Shown: positions 1 to 7,192, counted from the stretch's first letter. The stretch: DNA of 58,778 bases from CAZCTC01 sp964501335 (GCA_964501335.1 CAZCTC010000048.1:1-58778), one strand, 5' to 3'. Translations and numbers: made by a program. Notes: generated from the sequence alone by a model not told the origin.

Positions 1-430
1 GCCCGAAAAGATGAAAGAAAAAAGCCTGTGTGGTTGCGCGCATTCTGATGCGCGCCAAAACACAAACAAAAAAACTCTCTTTCCCCATCCTGCGCGGCGC
101 CTCTTACAAGGAAAATGCCGTGGGCGAGATGTTCAATAGATAGCGATTGCCCGAAAAGATGAAAGAAAAAAGCCTGTGTGGTTGCGCGCATTCTGATGCG
201 CGCCAAAACACAAACAAAAAAACTCTCTTTCCCCATCCTGCGCGGCGCCTCTTACAAGGAAAATGCCGTGGGCGAGATGTTCAATAGATAGCGATTGCCC
301 GAAAAGATGAAAGAAAAAAGCCTGTGTGGTTGCGCGCATTCTGATGCGCGCAACCACACAAATAAAAAAATTCTCCCCTCGTCCCGCGCGGCGTCTCTTA
401 CAAGGAAAATGCCCGGTGCGGGACGTTCAA
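1..430 (-). repeat. Family A element, three tandem copies (148-bp period)
   Basis: Copies begin at 1, 149 and 297, all starting GCCCGAAAAGATG. In this strand's reading each holds a hairpin region, an ACTCTC tract, and the CATCCTGCGCGGCG block typical of family A in reverse orientation. The hairpin arms in copies 1 and 2 are mismatched (GTGTGGTTGCGCGC against GCGCGCCAAAACAC). Copy 3 is perfectly paired (GTGTGGTTGCGCGC/GCGCGCAACCACAC). The stretch before the first gene holds only this array. Confidence 0.85.
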
Positions 431-478
431 TGGCGTGATCAGTACAAACTCAACGTTTTGCGTTGCCCAATAGGGGCG

Positions 479-1240
479 TTACGCTGGGGGAATTTCAGGA
501 AACAGAGCGTTAAGCGCCTCAATCAGGCTCTCCAGTCCGCCATTTTGATCGATTAAGGTCAGACGGGCTCTTTGCACCAGCGCAGTGATCCGCTTCGACG
601 CGGTCGCTGCGTTTTTTGTTGCCCCGGCGATCTGATCGGCGAGCCGGCCGCTGCCCGCGAAGACCAGAATCGGGCGGTTTTGCCGGACATTGCCGCGAAA
701 TTCCTGCCAGGTGATCCGCCCGCCGTTGATGATTAATGCTGCCGAGGGACTTGAGCCGGTCAGGGCTGCGCCCAGTGCCAGCATGGTGCGGGTCTCATCT
801 CCCCAACGGCTGCCCGGCGTGAGGACGAAGTGGGTGTGGTGCGGCTCTAAAGGGGCGCGGCTTTCTGTGGATTCCGGGGCGCCGGGCCGGTTTACCCGGG
901 CGGCCGGACAGACGCCGATCAAGGGCGTGGGGCAGGCTGTGGCAGACCAGGCTTCGCCTATGAGCTGCATCACGCCGGTGGCGGTTCCGCCGTCGATGAG
1001 CGCGAGCCGGTGCAGCGAGGCAAAGCGGGCGATCGTTTCGAAATGGGGCCGGAGCGCTTTCCGTTCGGGCTCTGTCAATGGGGTGGCGCTGCCGTGCAGC
1101 AACAACAATCCAGCCGACGGGGGGATGTGCAGGGCTTCTATCCATTGTTTTCCCCGGCTCCGCGGCAGGGAGTAAAGCGCTGTGGCTTCTTGCCCTGAAG
1201 GGAAAGAGATTGTGAAGGGGTTGCTTTTACAATTTTCCAT
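479..1240 (-). CDS. SLOG/LSDAT-like Rossmann-fold protein
   Basis: A 253-residue protein whose architecture resembles the LSDAT_prok branch of the SLOG superfamily, the nucleotide-ligand-binding domain also found in TRPM channels and DprA/Smf. Visible elements are the first beta strand and loop GLLLLHGSATPL (about residues 44-55), the glycine motif LIDGGTATGVMQLIGEA (81-97), an acidic WGDET segment (146-150), INGG (171-174) and FAGSGRLAD (195-202). SLOG domains are thought to sense or process nucleotide-derived ligands, often in conflict systems, but no partner effector is adjacent. I chose the ATG at 1240, which has AAGGCAGG upstream; a GTG at 1279 would add 13 residues. Ligand and role are unknown. 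Confidence 0.7.
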   Translation of the reverse strand: MENCKSNPFTISFPSGQEATALYSLPRSRGKQWIEALHIPPSAGLLLLHGSATPLTEPERKALRPHFETIARFASLHRLALIDGGTATGVMQLIGEAWSATACPTPLIGVCPAARVNRPGAPESTESRAPLEPHHTHFVLTPGSRWGDETRTMLALGAALTGSSPSAALIINGGRITWQEFRGNVRQNRPILVFAGSGRLADQIAGATKNAATASKRITALVQRARLTLIDQNGGLESLIEALNALFPEIPPA

Positions 1241-1305
1241 TTGCCTGCCTTGAAAATAGGGCCAGAAAAAACTCACCACGGCTTAAGCCCTTTGTGACAG
1301 CAATC

Positions 1306-1450
1306 ACCCTGAAAAGGGGGGAGAGAAAAAGCCCATTTTTTCGCGCGCCGCAGACGGCGCGCGAAAAAATGAACAAAAAAACTCTCTCTCCCATCCCGCG
1401 CGTCGTTTCTCACGAGGAAAATACCTCTTGCGGGACGCTACAAAGCATTT
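1306..1450 (-). repeat. Family A element
   Basis: Reverse-orientation copy between two genes on the same strand. The hairpin at 1335-1370 has arms ATTTTTTCGCGCGCCG and its complement with loop CAGA. It is followed by the ACTCTCTCTCCCATCCCGCGCG block and TTGCGGGACGCTACA. The stop codon of the kinase gene (1438-1440) lies inside the element's outer end. Confidence 0.85.
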
Positions 1451-1995
1451 TCATCTTTCGGGATGGCTGCCGCTTCGAGATATTTCTCTGCCTGGGCGGG
1501 ATGGGTGAATTCGACAAAGGTCAGGTGGGCCGGTTTACGTTGATCGAAATAGCGGCGATATTCCAGCCGGCGGCGCTGATAGGTCGTGATGACCCACCAA
1601 AGGATCGAATCTTTGCTGAAAAACGATAGTTGCCAGGTTTCCCGGTTGCCTCCGAAGAGCTCTTCCCGGGTGACGATGCGTCGAATCGTGCGATAGAGTG
1701 CTCTGGAAAAGACCCGGGTGAATGAATAATTGAGCCAGATTACATGCGTGGCCCGGTTCCAGATGATATCCCTTACGCGGCTGTAATTGCCGTCTGTAAC
1801 CCAATATTCGGCTTCGACAGCCCGGGCAACTTTTTCGCGGAATTCTTCTACCGGCGTCGATACCCAGTTGGGTTGCCAGTGGACGGCATCCAGTTCGATG
1901 TGGGGGATCTCCAACCGTTGGGCCAGGTTTTTGGCGAAGGTGGTTTTGCCCGAACAGCTCGTTCCGACCACAGAAACGCGTTGCATTTCATTCAT
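1438..1995 (-). CDS. P-loop small-molecule/nucleotide kinase-like protein
   Basis: A 185-residue protein with a Walker A motif GTSCSGKTT at residues 11-19, followed by LDAVHWQPNW and a GNYSRVRDIIWNRATHVIWLNY segment. This is the pattern of small AAA/adenylate-kinase-like P-loop proteins often annotated as DNA topology modulation protein FlaR or shikimate-kinase-like. It probably phosphorylates or binds a small substrate in the cytoplasm; the substrate cannot be read from sequence. The start is the ATG at 1995 with a weak AAGAAG upstream; an in-frame ATG three codons later is possible. The TAG stop is supplied by the family A repeat, so insertion of the repeat may have defined the present C-terminus. 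Confidence 0.75.
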   Translation of the reverse strand: MNEMQRVSVVGTSCSGKTTFAKNLAQRLEIPHIELDAVHWQPNWVSTPVEEFREKVARAVEAEYWVTDGNYSRVRDIIWNRATHVIWLNYSFTRVFSRALYRTIRRIVTREELFGGNRETWQLSFFSKDSILWWVITTYQRRRLEYRRYFDQRKPAHLTFVEFTHPAQAEKYLEAAAIPKDENAL

Positions 1996-2140
1996 TGTGC
2001 TTCTTGTTTTGAAAATAGAGTGCCAGGACGAGGGCGCTGAGCCAGAGCAAAACGTATTTTAGCTTTGCGATTCCTGAAATGGGGGATCGATTCTGAAATT
2101 TCATGTTGTGAGTTACTTTTTTATCGGTTTTCAGCGTGGA

Positions 2141-2911
2141 TTATTCCACGGGCCACCAGAATCCGCTTTTCATCAGGCGTTCCTGGAATTCCAGCACTTT
2201 GCCGGTGGCGATTTTCTCGGTCGCCGGTTTCCCTGTCCATTTGGTGTAGAACCAATCCAGATAATGTTCGAATCCCAGCTCTTCCCAATTGTCGATCATT
2301 CCGATGTGTCGGGTGTGATCGTCATATTCGGCGACGATTTTTTCCAGTTGTGCTTCGCTGGGGATATGATATTTCCCATAATGGACGATGTGTTCTGTGC
2401 TCAATCGACCTTTTTGATAGGCTGGTTCCTGGCGTGGATAGCCCAGAACGACTGTGATCAGAGGGAAGCAGGAGTTTTGCGGCAGTTCCAGCGCTTCGTA
2501 GACTTTGTCCAGGGTGTTGCGGTGCAGGCCGTTGGTGATCATCGAATCGATTCCCAGGGATTTGGCGGCGATGACGGCGGTTTGGGCAGCCAGCAGCGTA
2601 TCCATGGTTCCGGTGAGGAAGCCGATGATGTCGTCGTTGTCGAAGTGTTGTCCCAGATGCCGGGCGGTCGCCATAATGCGGTTGAAATCGATGCAGAAGA
2701 TCAGCGCCCGGCTGCCCTGGTAAGAAAAGAGCCTTTTCATTTCGGTTCGATCGTCCAGCACGATGATCGAGTAACTTTGGCGCGCCGAGGCATTCGATGT
2801 GCGCAGGGTGGCTTCCAGAATTTGTTGGAGATCGGAATCGGCGATCTCTTTTTCTGAGAAGTCTCCGTGGATGGTACGCAATTGGTAGATGGTTTTCAGT
2901 GTTTCGTTCAT
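2141..2911 (-). CDS. Nitroreductase family flavoprotein
   Basis: A 256-residue FMN-dependent nitroreductase-type oxidoreductase. The N-terminal TIYQLRTIHGDFSEKEIADSDLQQILEATLRTSNASARQSYSIIVL pattern (helix, RT/RS-type FMN contact, then S-N-A-S phosphate contact) and the later GIDSMITNGLHRN and FPLITVVLGYPRQ segments are characteristic. Such enzymes use NAD(P)H to reduce nitro compounds, quinones or flavins; this one's substrate is unknown. I chose the ATG at 2911 because GAGGAT lies just upstream; the longer open frame has no signal. It diverges from arsM, and the 230-bp gap between them carries the arsM promoter and two ArsR-type operators. Regulation of this gene by the same sites is possible but not shown. 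Confidence 0.85.
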   Translation of the reverse strand: MNETLKTIYQLRTIHGDFSEKEIADSDLQQILEATLRTSNASARQSYSIIVLDDRTEMKRLFSYQGSRALIFCIDFNRIMATARHLGQHFDNDDIIGFLTGTMDTLLAAQTAVIAAKSLGIDSMITNGLHRNTLDKVYEALELPQNSCFPLITVVLGYPRQEPAYQKGRLSTEHIVHYGKYHIPSEAQLEKIVAEYDDHTRHIGMIDNWEELGFEHYLDWFYTKWTGKPATEKIATGKVLEFQERLMKSGFWWPVE

Positions 2912-3013
2912 GGATATCCTCTTTTTTGCGGATAGGATTGGGAACGTGGTGGGGGATTGTAAGCCGATTGTCCTTCTTGTCAAAATGCCGGGCGTGAATG
3001 ATAGGTACCCCGC

Positions 3014-3051
3014 TTGACATTTTTACTTTATATCGTATTATTACGATATAA
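3014..3051 (+). promoter_or_regulatory. arsM promoter with overlapping ArsR-type operator
   Basis: A -35 TTGACA (3014-3019) and -10 TATTAT (3036-3041) are separated by 16 bp. A perfect inverted repeat overlaps the -10: arms TTATATCGTA (3028-3037) and TACGATATAA (3042-3051) around TTAT. The core ATCGTA-N4-TACGAT is identical to that upstream of arsR-hgcA. A repressor bound here would block RNA polymerase directly. Confidence 0.85.
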
Positions 3052-3104
3052 GGCCGTGATCTGACTGTTCGCAGGAAGATCACGGAAAATTTTAGCTTTA
3101 AATG

Positions 3105-3120
3105 ATCGTATTTTTACGAT
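3105..3120 (+). promoter_or_regulatory. Second ArsR-type operator before arsM
   Basis: ATCGTA (3105-3110), TTTT, TACGAT (3115-3120). It has the same arms and the same 4-bp spacer as the other two sites. It lies 20 bp before the arsM ATG, directly upstream of the ribosome binding site AAGGAGA. Confidence 0.8.
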
Positions 3121-3140
3121 AATAAAAAGGAGATCTTCCC

Positions 3141-4601
3141 ATGTCTATGACTTCCGAATCCCAGGTTTATTTTGAGCAAAATGCCACGCAGTGGGATGCC
3201 TTGCGCACCGGCTATTTCCCCGAGGCTGTTCGGGAAGCTGCTATTGCCCGGGCCTATTTGCGCCCCGAAATGGAAGTTGCCGATGTCGGCGGCGGGACCG
3301 GTTTTATGTCGGCTGGACTGGCTCCCCTGGTCGGACGGGTTCATCTGGTCGATGGTTCGGCTCCTATGATCGATGTGGCGCGGCGCAATCTGGCCGGCTT
3401 TGCCAACGTGACCTATCATCACTCCGATGGGGCGACTTTGCCTTTTGCCGACGGCAGCCTTGATGCTGTCTTTGCCAATATGTACCTTCATCATTGCAGT
3501 GATCCTTTGGTTGCCGTTCGTGAGATGGTCCGGGTGTTGAAACCGGGGGGACGGTTGTTGATTACCGACCTTGATTTGCATCCTTATGAGTGGCTGCGTG
3601 AAGAGATGGCGGATGTCTGGCAGGGATTTGATCGCGAGCAGCTCCGCGCCTGGTATCATGAGGCCGGGCTGGTAAATGTTTTCGTTGCCTGCACGGGGGA
3701 AGCCTGTTGTGCCGAATCTGCCGACGCTACGTTGACGGATACGCAGGATCGCAAGGCTCAGATCAGCGTTTTTGTGGCTGTGGGAACCCGATCTGTGACC
3801 GGGACGACGGAAGCGGTGGCGGCGGGCTATACGGAACGGGCGGAAGCGACCGGGAGTTGCAGTTGCGGGGCCCCCCAACCCTTTGAGATCGGCTACGATG
3901 CGTTGTCTCTGGCTGCGATTCCGGAAGAGACGGCCGCGCTTTCATTGGGCTGCGGCAATCCGATTGGTCAGGCGAAATTACAGCCAGGGGAAGCCGTTCT
4001 TGATTTAGGGAGCGGCGGCGGAATTGATGCGCTGTTGGCGGCACGGGCTGTCGGCCCGACGGGGAAGGTGATCGGCCTGGATATGACGCCGGCGATGCTG
4101 GCTCATGCCCGAGAAGCGGCGCGTAAGGCCGGGGTCTCGCATGTGGAATTCCGTGAGGGGCGGATCGAATCGATGCCCATTGCCGACGCTTCGATTGATG
4201 TGATCCTTTCTAATTGTGTGATCAACCTTGCCGACGACAAGGGGCGCGTTTTTTCCGAGGCGGCCCGCGTGCTCAAACCGGCGGGGCGATTGGTCGTCAG
4301 CGATATTGTAACCGGCGGCCCCCTTCCTTCTGTGATGCGTACCGATCCCGAACAATGGGCGGGTTGTGTGGCCGGGGCGCTGCCCGAGTCCGAATATCTG
4401 GATTTGCTGGCCGAAGCCGGTTTTACCTCGGTGCAGGCAGAGCGCGGGGAGGTTCGCGGTGAATTCGAGGGCGTTCCGGTTTACAGTCTTTATGTCAAAG
4501 CGACTCGTGACGCTGAAGGCGGTAGTTGTGGGTGCAGTAAGCCTTCAGTGAAGGAGAATGCTGTTGCTCCCGTTCCCTCACGGGGCTGTTGCGGTAGTTA
4601 A
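3141..4601 (+). CDS. arsM: Arsenite methyltransferase with a second N-terminal methyltransferase domain
   Basis: A 486-residue cytosolic protein made of two SAM-dependent methyltransferase domains. The C-terminal half is a typical ArsM, which methylates As(III) in steps. It has LGCGNP (Cys near 270), the SAM loop LDLGSGGGIDALLAA (about 287-301), SNCVINL (Cys near 359) and WAGCVAGAL (Cys 409); these three cysteines match the arsenic ligands of ArsM. The N-terminal half (about 1-215) is a separate UbiE/class I methyltransferase with VADVGGGTGF (46-55) and a cysteine cluster CTGEACCAES. A linker GSCSCG joins them, and the tail is cysteine-rich (Cys463, Cys465, Cys483, Cys484). A strong AAGGAGA precedes the ATG. 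The gene is preceded by two ArsR-type operators and converges on hgcB. The role of the N-terminal domain is unknown. Confidence 0.92.
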   Translation: MSMTSESQVYFEQNATQWDALRTGYFPEAVREAAIARAYLRPEMEVADVGGGTGFMSAGLAPLVGRVHLVDGSAPMIDVARRNLAGFANVTYHHSDGATLPFADGSLDAVFANMYLHHCSDPLVAVREMVRVLKPGGRLLITDLDLHPYEWLREEMADVWQGFDREQLRAWYHEAGLVNVFVACTGEACCAESADATLTDTQDRKAQISVFVAVGTRSVTGTTEAVAAGYTERAEATGSCSCGAPQPFEIGYDALSLAAIPEETAALSLGCGNPIGQAKLQPGEAVLDLGSGGGIDALLAARAVGPTGKVIGLDMTPAMLAHAREAARKAGVSHVEFREGRIESMPIADASIDVILSNCVINLADDKGRVFSEAARVLKPAGRLVVSDIVTGGPLPSVMRTDPEQWAGCVAGALPESEYLDLLAEAGFTSVQAERGEVRGEFEGVPVYSLYVKATRDAEGGSCGCSKPSVKENAVAPVPSRGCCGS

Positions 4602-4635
4602 GCGGCCTGACGGGAAGTGCCTTCTTTGTTAATGG

Positions 4636-4663
4636 TTTCGGCGGCTTGAAAAAGCCGCCGAAA
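4636..4663. terminator. Hairpin terminator after arsM
   Basis: TTTCGGCGGCTT and its complement around GAAA, 35 bp after the arsM stop. AT runs on both sides allow it to work in either direction. The arms are the GGCGGCTT stem seen inside several family A elements, so it may be a remnant of one. Confidence 0.6.
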
Positions 4664-4670
4664 TAATTTT

Positions 4671-4851
4671 CGACCTGTGCAGTTACTCTGGGAAAAAGCC
4701 CATATTTTCGGTGGCTTTCTGAAGCCACCGAAAATATGAATAAAAATAACTCTCTTCCCCCATCCAGCGCGTCGTTTCTTACCTGAAAAGCGCCTGTTGC
4801 GGGACGCAAAAACCGTTTTTGATCCACGCTAATAAACAATCGCACAGGTCG
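4671..4851 (-). mobile_element. Intact family A element with terminal inverted repeats
   Basis: A 181-bp copy in reverse orientation. Its ends are inverted repeats: CGACCTGTGC (4671-4680) and GCACAGGTCG (4842-4851). The hairpin at 4701-4738 has arms CATATTTTCGGTGGCTT and complement, loop TCTG. It is followed by CTCTTCCCCCATCCAGCGCG and TTGCGGGACGC. No protein is encoded, so if mobile it must move in trans, like a MITE. It sits between the converging arsM and hgcB. Confidence 0.8.
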
Positions 4852-4860
4852 ACAATTTTT

Positions 4861-4953
4861 CGATCTGTGCGGTTAGCTCGGAAAAGGGAGGAAAGAAAGC
4901 CCGTGTTTTTGCGCGCATTCTTATGCGCGCAAAAACACAAATAATTTTCTGCT
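4861..4953 (-). repeat. Truncated family A element at the end of hgcB
   Basis: Begins with the terminal motif CGATCTGTGCGGTTA. The hairpin at 4903-4938 has GTGTTTTTGCGCGCAT arms and a TCTT loop. The copy breaks off right after the hairpin at the hgcB stop. In this position the hairpin probably ends transcription of arsR-hgcAB. Confidence 0.8.
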
Positions 4954-5301
4954 TTACCCACAGCTTCCGCAGGTAACTTCCTTTTTGCCCGTAAGCGCCG
5001 CCTGAATCATGGCGGCGGCACAGCCGACGCCGCTTTCCACTTTGATCGCGCCGACGGGACAGTTGAGCTGGCAGGCGCCGCATTCCATGCAGGCGGCCGC
5101 CCGGGCGATGCGGACGGTCGATTCGCCCGTTTCAAAGACGGCATGAGGGCAGACGGCGGTGCACATCTGGCAATTGATGCAGAGGGCGGTGTTAAAGCTC
5201 AGGGTGTTGAGTTCGCTGACGTTGATCCAATCCCCGCGGGTCTGGGTTTTACTGCCGCAGCCGCAGGTGCGCGTCCCGGTGCTACAGGTCGAGGTTTCCA
5301 T
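4954..5301 (-). CDS. hgcB: HgcB, mercury-methylation dicluster ferredoxin
   Basis: A 115-residue ferredoxin with two [4Fe-4S] motifs: C41-x2-C44-x2-C47-x3-C51-P and C71-MECGACQLN-C81-P. The second motif with VGAI is the HgcB signature. A further conserved Cys94 (GVGCA) and a C-terminal CGSC pair (111 and 114) correspond to the accessory cysteines thought to carry Hg(II) to HgcA. In the known pathway HgcB supplies electrons that return the HgcA corrinoid to Co(I). It starts 42 bp after hgcA with GAAGGAG before the ATG. Unusual is an extra N-terminal cysteine cluster (C6, C13, C15). Together with the adjacent HgcA the identification is strong. Confidence 0.94.
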   Translation of the reverse strand: METSTCSTGTRTCGCGSKTQTRGDWINVSELNTLSFNTALCINCQMCTAVCPHAVFETGESTVRIARAAACMECGACQLNCPVGAIKVESGVGCAAAMIQAALTGKKEVTCGSCG

Positions 5302-5343
5302 TCAAGAACTCCTTCATTTAAATCAATTCGCGTTTGTGACGGC

Positions 5344-6321
5344 TTAAAGGGAAAGCAGTTTAGCGATTACAGCGGAGACAATGCCGATTCCCAACATCCA
5401 GGCCATGGCCGGAATATAGACGAAGATCTCGCGGCGGACGCCGGTGCGGGAAGTAAAGGTGGTTGCGCCGGTAAAGTTGAGAGCCAGAAAGGCGACGATG
5501 GGCGGCATGATCAGGAGATAGGCGAGTGCCATCAGGATCGGGAGCCAGCCGGCCGCCGGAGAGCTGTTCCAGCTGGCGAGCGCGAACGGCAGTGCGACCA
5601 ATCCTCCTAAAATGAAGCCTTTGCTGCTGAAATCGTGGGTCGGCAGCCAGGGCAGCAGGATGGGGAAGAGCGCGGCGCCGGCCAGGGTGGTCATAACAGC
5701 GGCCAGAGCGGCCAGCGGGCCGAGGATGAAATAAAGGAGCAGCGCTGCAATCAGAGTCGGGATCAGGGTGTAGACAAGTTCTACCGGAATCAGGACCAGA
5801 CGGTCGCGCAGGGGGAATTCTACCCGTCGCATTTCGGGGGTGGCCTGATGCGTTTTCAGATAAGCCGGTAGATCGTCGGCGCGGATGGGGCCGTATTCTA
5901 TTTTGAAATGAGTGCGTTTTTTCACTTCATGGGCGGCGACGCCCGGAGCGCCCAGCTGCGGCAGAATCAGCTTGCGATGAGAGACTACCTGAGCGAGTCC
6001 GGTGGATTCGATCCGGTGGATCAATTCTTCGGTGCCGAAGGTGCCTTTGCCGGCGGCGCACCAGACATTGACGCCGTGGGTATCCAGGACCAGAATGTAA
6101 GCGTCGGTGTTGGGCAGGGCGGAACGCAGCGCATCGAAGCTGAGCGTGTAGTTGGCGGTGACCAGGACCGGCGATTCGGCGGTGGGATGGCCTAATGCAT
6201 AGAGTCCGGGCGTCACACGATGGTTTTCCCGTCGATATCCCCATCGGGCTAAAAAGTGATCCCAATGATGGACCGGTTCCAGTCGACTTGTTGTGGGTAA
6301 AATGGAGAGCGAATTTTCCAT
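5344..6321 (-). CDS. hgcA: HgcA, mercury-methylating corrinoid membrane protein
   Basis: A 325-residue protein with an N-terminal corrinoid-binding domain and a C-terminal membrane domain. The diagnostic cap-helix motif NVWCAAGK is at residues 85-92, with Cys88 as the presumed lower ligand of cobalt. Five hydrophobic segments (about 178-200, 203-223, 234-250, 257-281, 300-322) follow, with the conserved FTGATTFTSRTGV between the fourth and fifth. HgcA transfers a methyl group from methylcobalamin to Hg(II), giving methylmercury. AAAGGAGA precedes the ATG. The gene starts 13 bp after arsR and is followed by hgcB, so the three form an operon. The length is close to the family's usual 330-390 residues. 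Confidence 0.96.
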   Translation of the reverse strand: MENSLSILPTTSRLEPVHHWDHFLARWGYRRENHRVTPGLYALGHPTAESPVLVTANYTLSFDALRSALPNTDAYILVLDTHGVNVWCAAGKGTFGTEELIHRIESTGLAQVVSHRKLILPQLGAPGVAAHEVKKRTHFKIEYGPIRADDLPAYLKTHQATPEMRRVEFPLRDRLVLIPVELVYTLIPTLIAALLLYFILGPLAALAAVMTTLAGAALFPILLPWLPTHDFSSKGFILGGLVALPFALASWNSSPAAGWLPILMALAYLLIMPPIVAFLALNFTGATTFTSRTGVRREIFVYIPAMAWMLGIGIVSAVIAKLLSL

Positions 6322-6334
6322 CGAGCAATCTCCT

Positions 6335-6667
6335 TTAGAAAATGGCCGCGACTTTTTCGCGGAACCAGGTGATGTTGTCCATATTCAGACAATAACAGCG
6401 AGCCGGTCCTTCAACCGTGCCGCTGATCCAGCCGCTGTCGCGCAGGACTTTGAGATGCTGAGAGACGGTGGCCTGGGCGATGGGTAGATAATCCACGAGG
6501 TCGCCGGTGATGCAGCCGGGGTGGGTGACCAGGAACTTGAGGATTTCAAAACGAATGGGATTGCCGAGTGCTTTGAACATGGAGACCAGACGTTCCTGGT
6601 CGGGACTTGAGAGATCCAGCGAACAGCATCCTTCCGGAATGATGCCGCAGCAGGAATTGTTAGCCAT
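6335..6667 (-). CDS. arsR: ArsR-family repressor heading the hgcAB operon
   Basis: A 110-residue winged-helix regulator of the ArsR/SmtB family. The HTH is IAQATVSQHLKVLRDSGWI, preceded by FKALGNPIRFEILKFL. Candidate metalloid-binding cysteines are an N-terminal CCGIIPEGCC cluster (6-7, 14-15), GCITGDLVDYL just before the HTH, and a C-terminal RCYCLN pair. Such repressors leave DNA when As(III), Sb(III) or another thiophilic ion binds the cysteines. The gene is first in an operon with hgcA and hgcB, and its own promoter carries the ATCGTA-N4-TACGAT operator, so it is probably autoregulated. The same site before arsM suggests a common regulon. Confidence 0.92.
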   Translation of the reverse strand: MANNSCCGIIPEGCCSLDLSSPDQERLVSMFKALGNPIRFEILKFLVTHPGCITGDLVDYLPIAQATVSQHLKVLRDSGWISGTVEGPARCYCLNMDNITWFREKVAAIF

Positions 6668-6680
6668 GTCGTCTCCTTTT

Positions 6681-6726
6681 ATCGTATTTATACGATAGAT
6701 TATAGCATAGGAAACCCTGCCGTCAA
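6681..6726 (-). promoter_or_regulatory. arsR-hgcAB promoter and operator
   Basis: On the minus strand, -35 TTGACG (6721-6726) and -10 TATAAT (6699-6704) are spaced by 16 bp. Immediately downstream lies ATCGTA (6681-6686), a 4-bp spacer and TACGAT (6691-6696), identical in arms and spacer to the arsM sites. The operator lies between the -10 and the ribosome binding site AAGGAGA. Confidence 0.88.
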
Positions 6727-6819
6727 CCTGTAACTCGCATTGTCTTTCATTGAAATCGCGTTAAAATAAAAGCACACATCTTTTCCCCGCTTTTTCCCTT
6801 TTCACAAGAGGAGGGCCGC

Positions 6820-7188
6820 ATGTTTATTAAAAGAGCCGAAGTAAGTTCTGGAAAGCGCAATTTGCATGATTCAGCCTTTCATCAACGGCCGAAACCTGTC
6901 GTTACGCCGGCCGTAACGGAAGGCGTCGTGGCGGAAGATCAGGTCGATCCGATGGCGGTACAGCGTTCTATGGAAGCACCGTCAGCTATTACGCCTCAGG
7001 TCATCAACCCGCTTTTGCATCTGCACGGCAATCGCGTTATCACGCGCATGCTTGAACGGAAGCAGGAGGCCGAAGAAGAGCTGTTGGAAGCCGGCGCGCC
7101 GGAAACTCCGCCGGTCAGTAAGGTGGATCCGGAACAACTGGCGTGGCTGGAAGAGGCCGCGCGTTCCAAACCGAAGCAGCAGAAGTAG
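6820..7188 (+). CDS. Hypothetical protein
   Basis: A 122-residue soluble, charged protein with no signal peptide or membrane segment. GAGGAGGGC precedes the ATG. A central segment VINPLLHLHGNRVITRML loosely resembles the LQRTIGNxAVxRML motif found near the N-termini of proteins linked to extracellular contractile injection systems and DUF4157. The resemblance is short and no such system is nearby. The ends are low in complexity (proline, alanine, lysine). The gene diverges from arsR. I do not recognise the family. Confidence 0.6.
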   Translation: MFIKRAEVSSGKRNLHDSAFHQRPKPVVTPAVTEGVVAEDQVDPMAVQRSMEAPSAITPQVINPLLHLHGNRVITRMLERKQEAEEELLEAGAPETPPVSKVDPEQLAWLEEAARSKPKQQK

Positions 7189-7192
7189 CTGG

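Noticed and set aside
1311..1440. Family A elements considered as integron attC sites
   Set aside because: attC sites end gene cassettes in one orientation next to an integrase and have R'/R'' core sites. Here orientations are mixed, no integrase is seen, and the genes include housekeeping ones.
2912..3013. A nitroreductase promoter using the arsM operator on the opposite strand
   Set aside because: No convincing -35/-10 pair was found on the minus strand at the operator. Co-regulation remains possible but unsupported.
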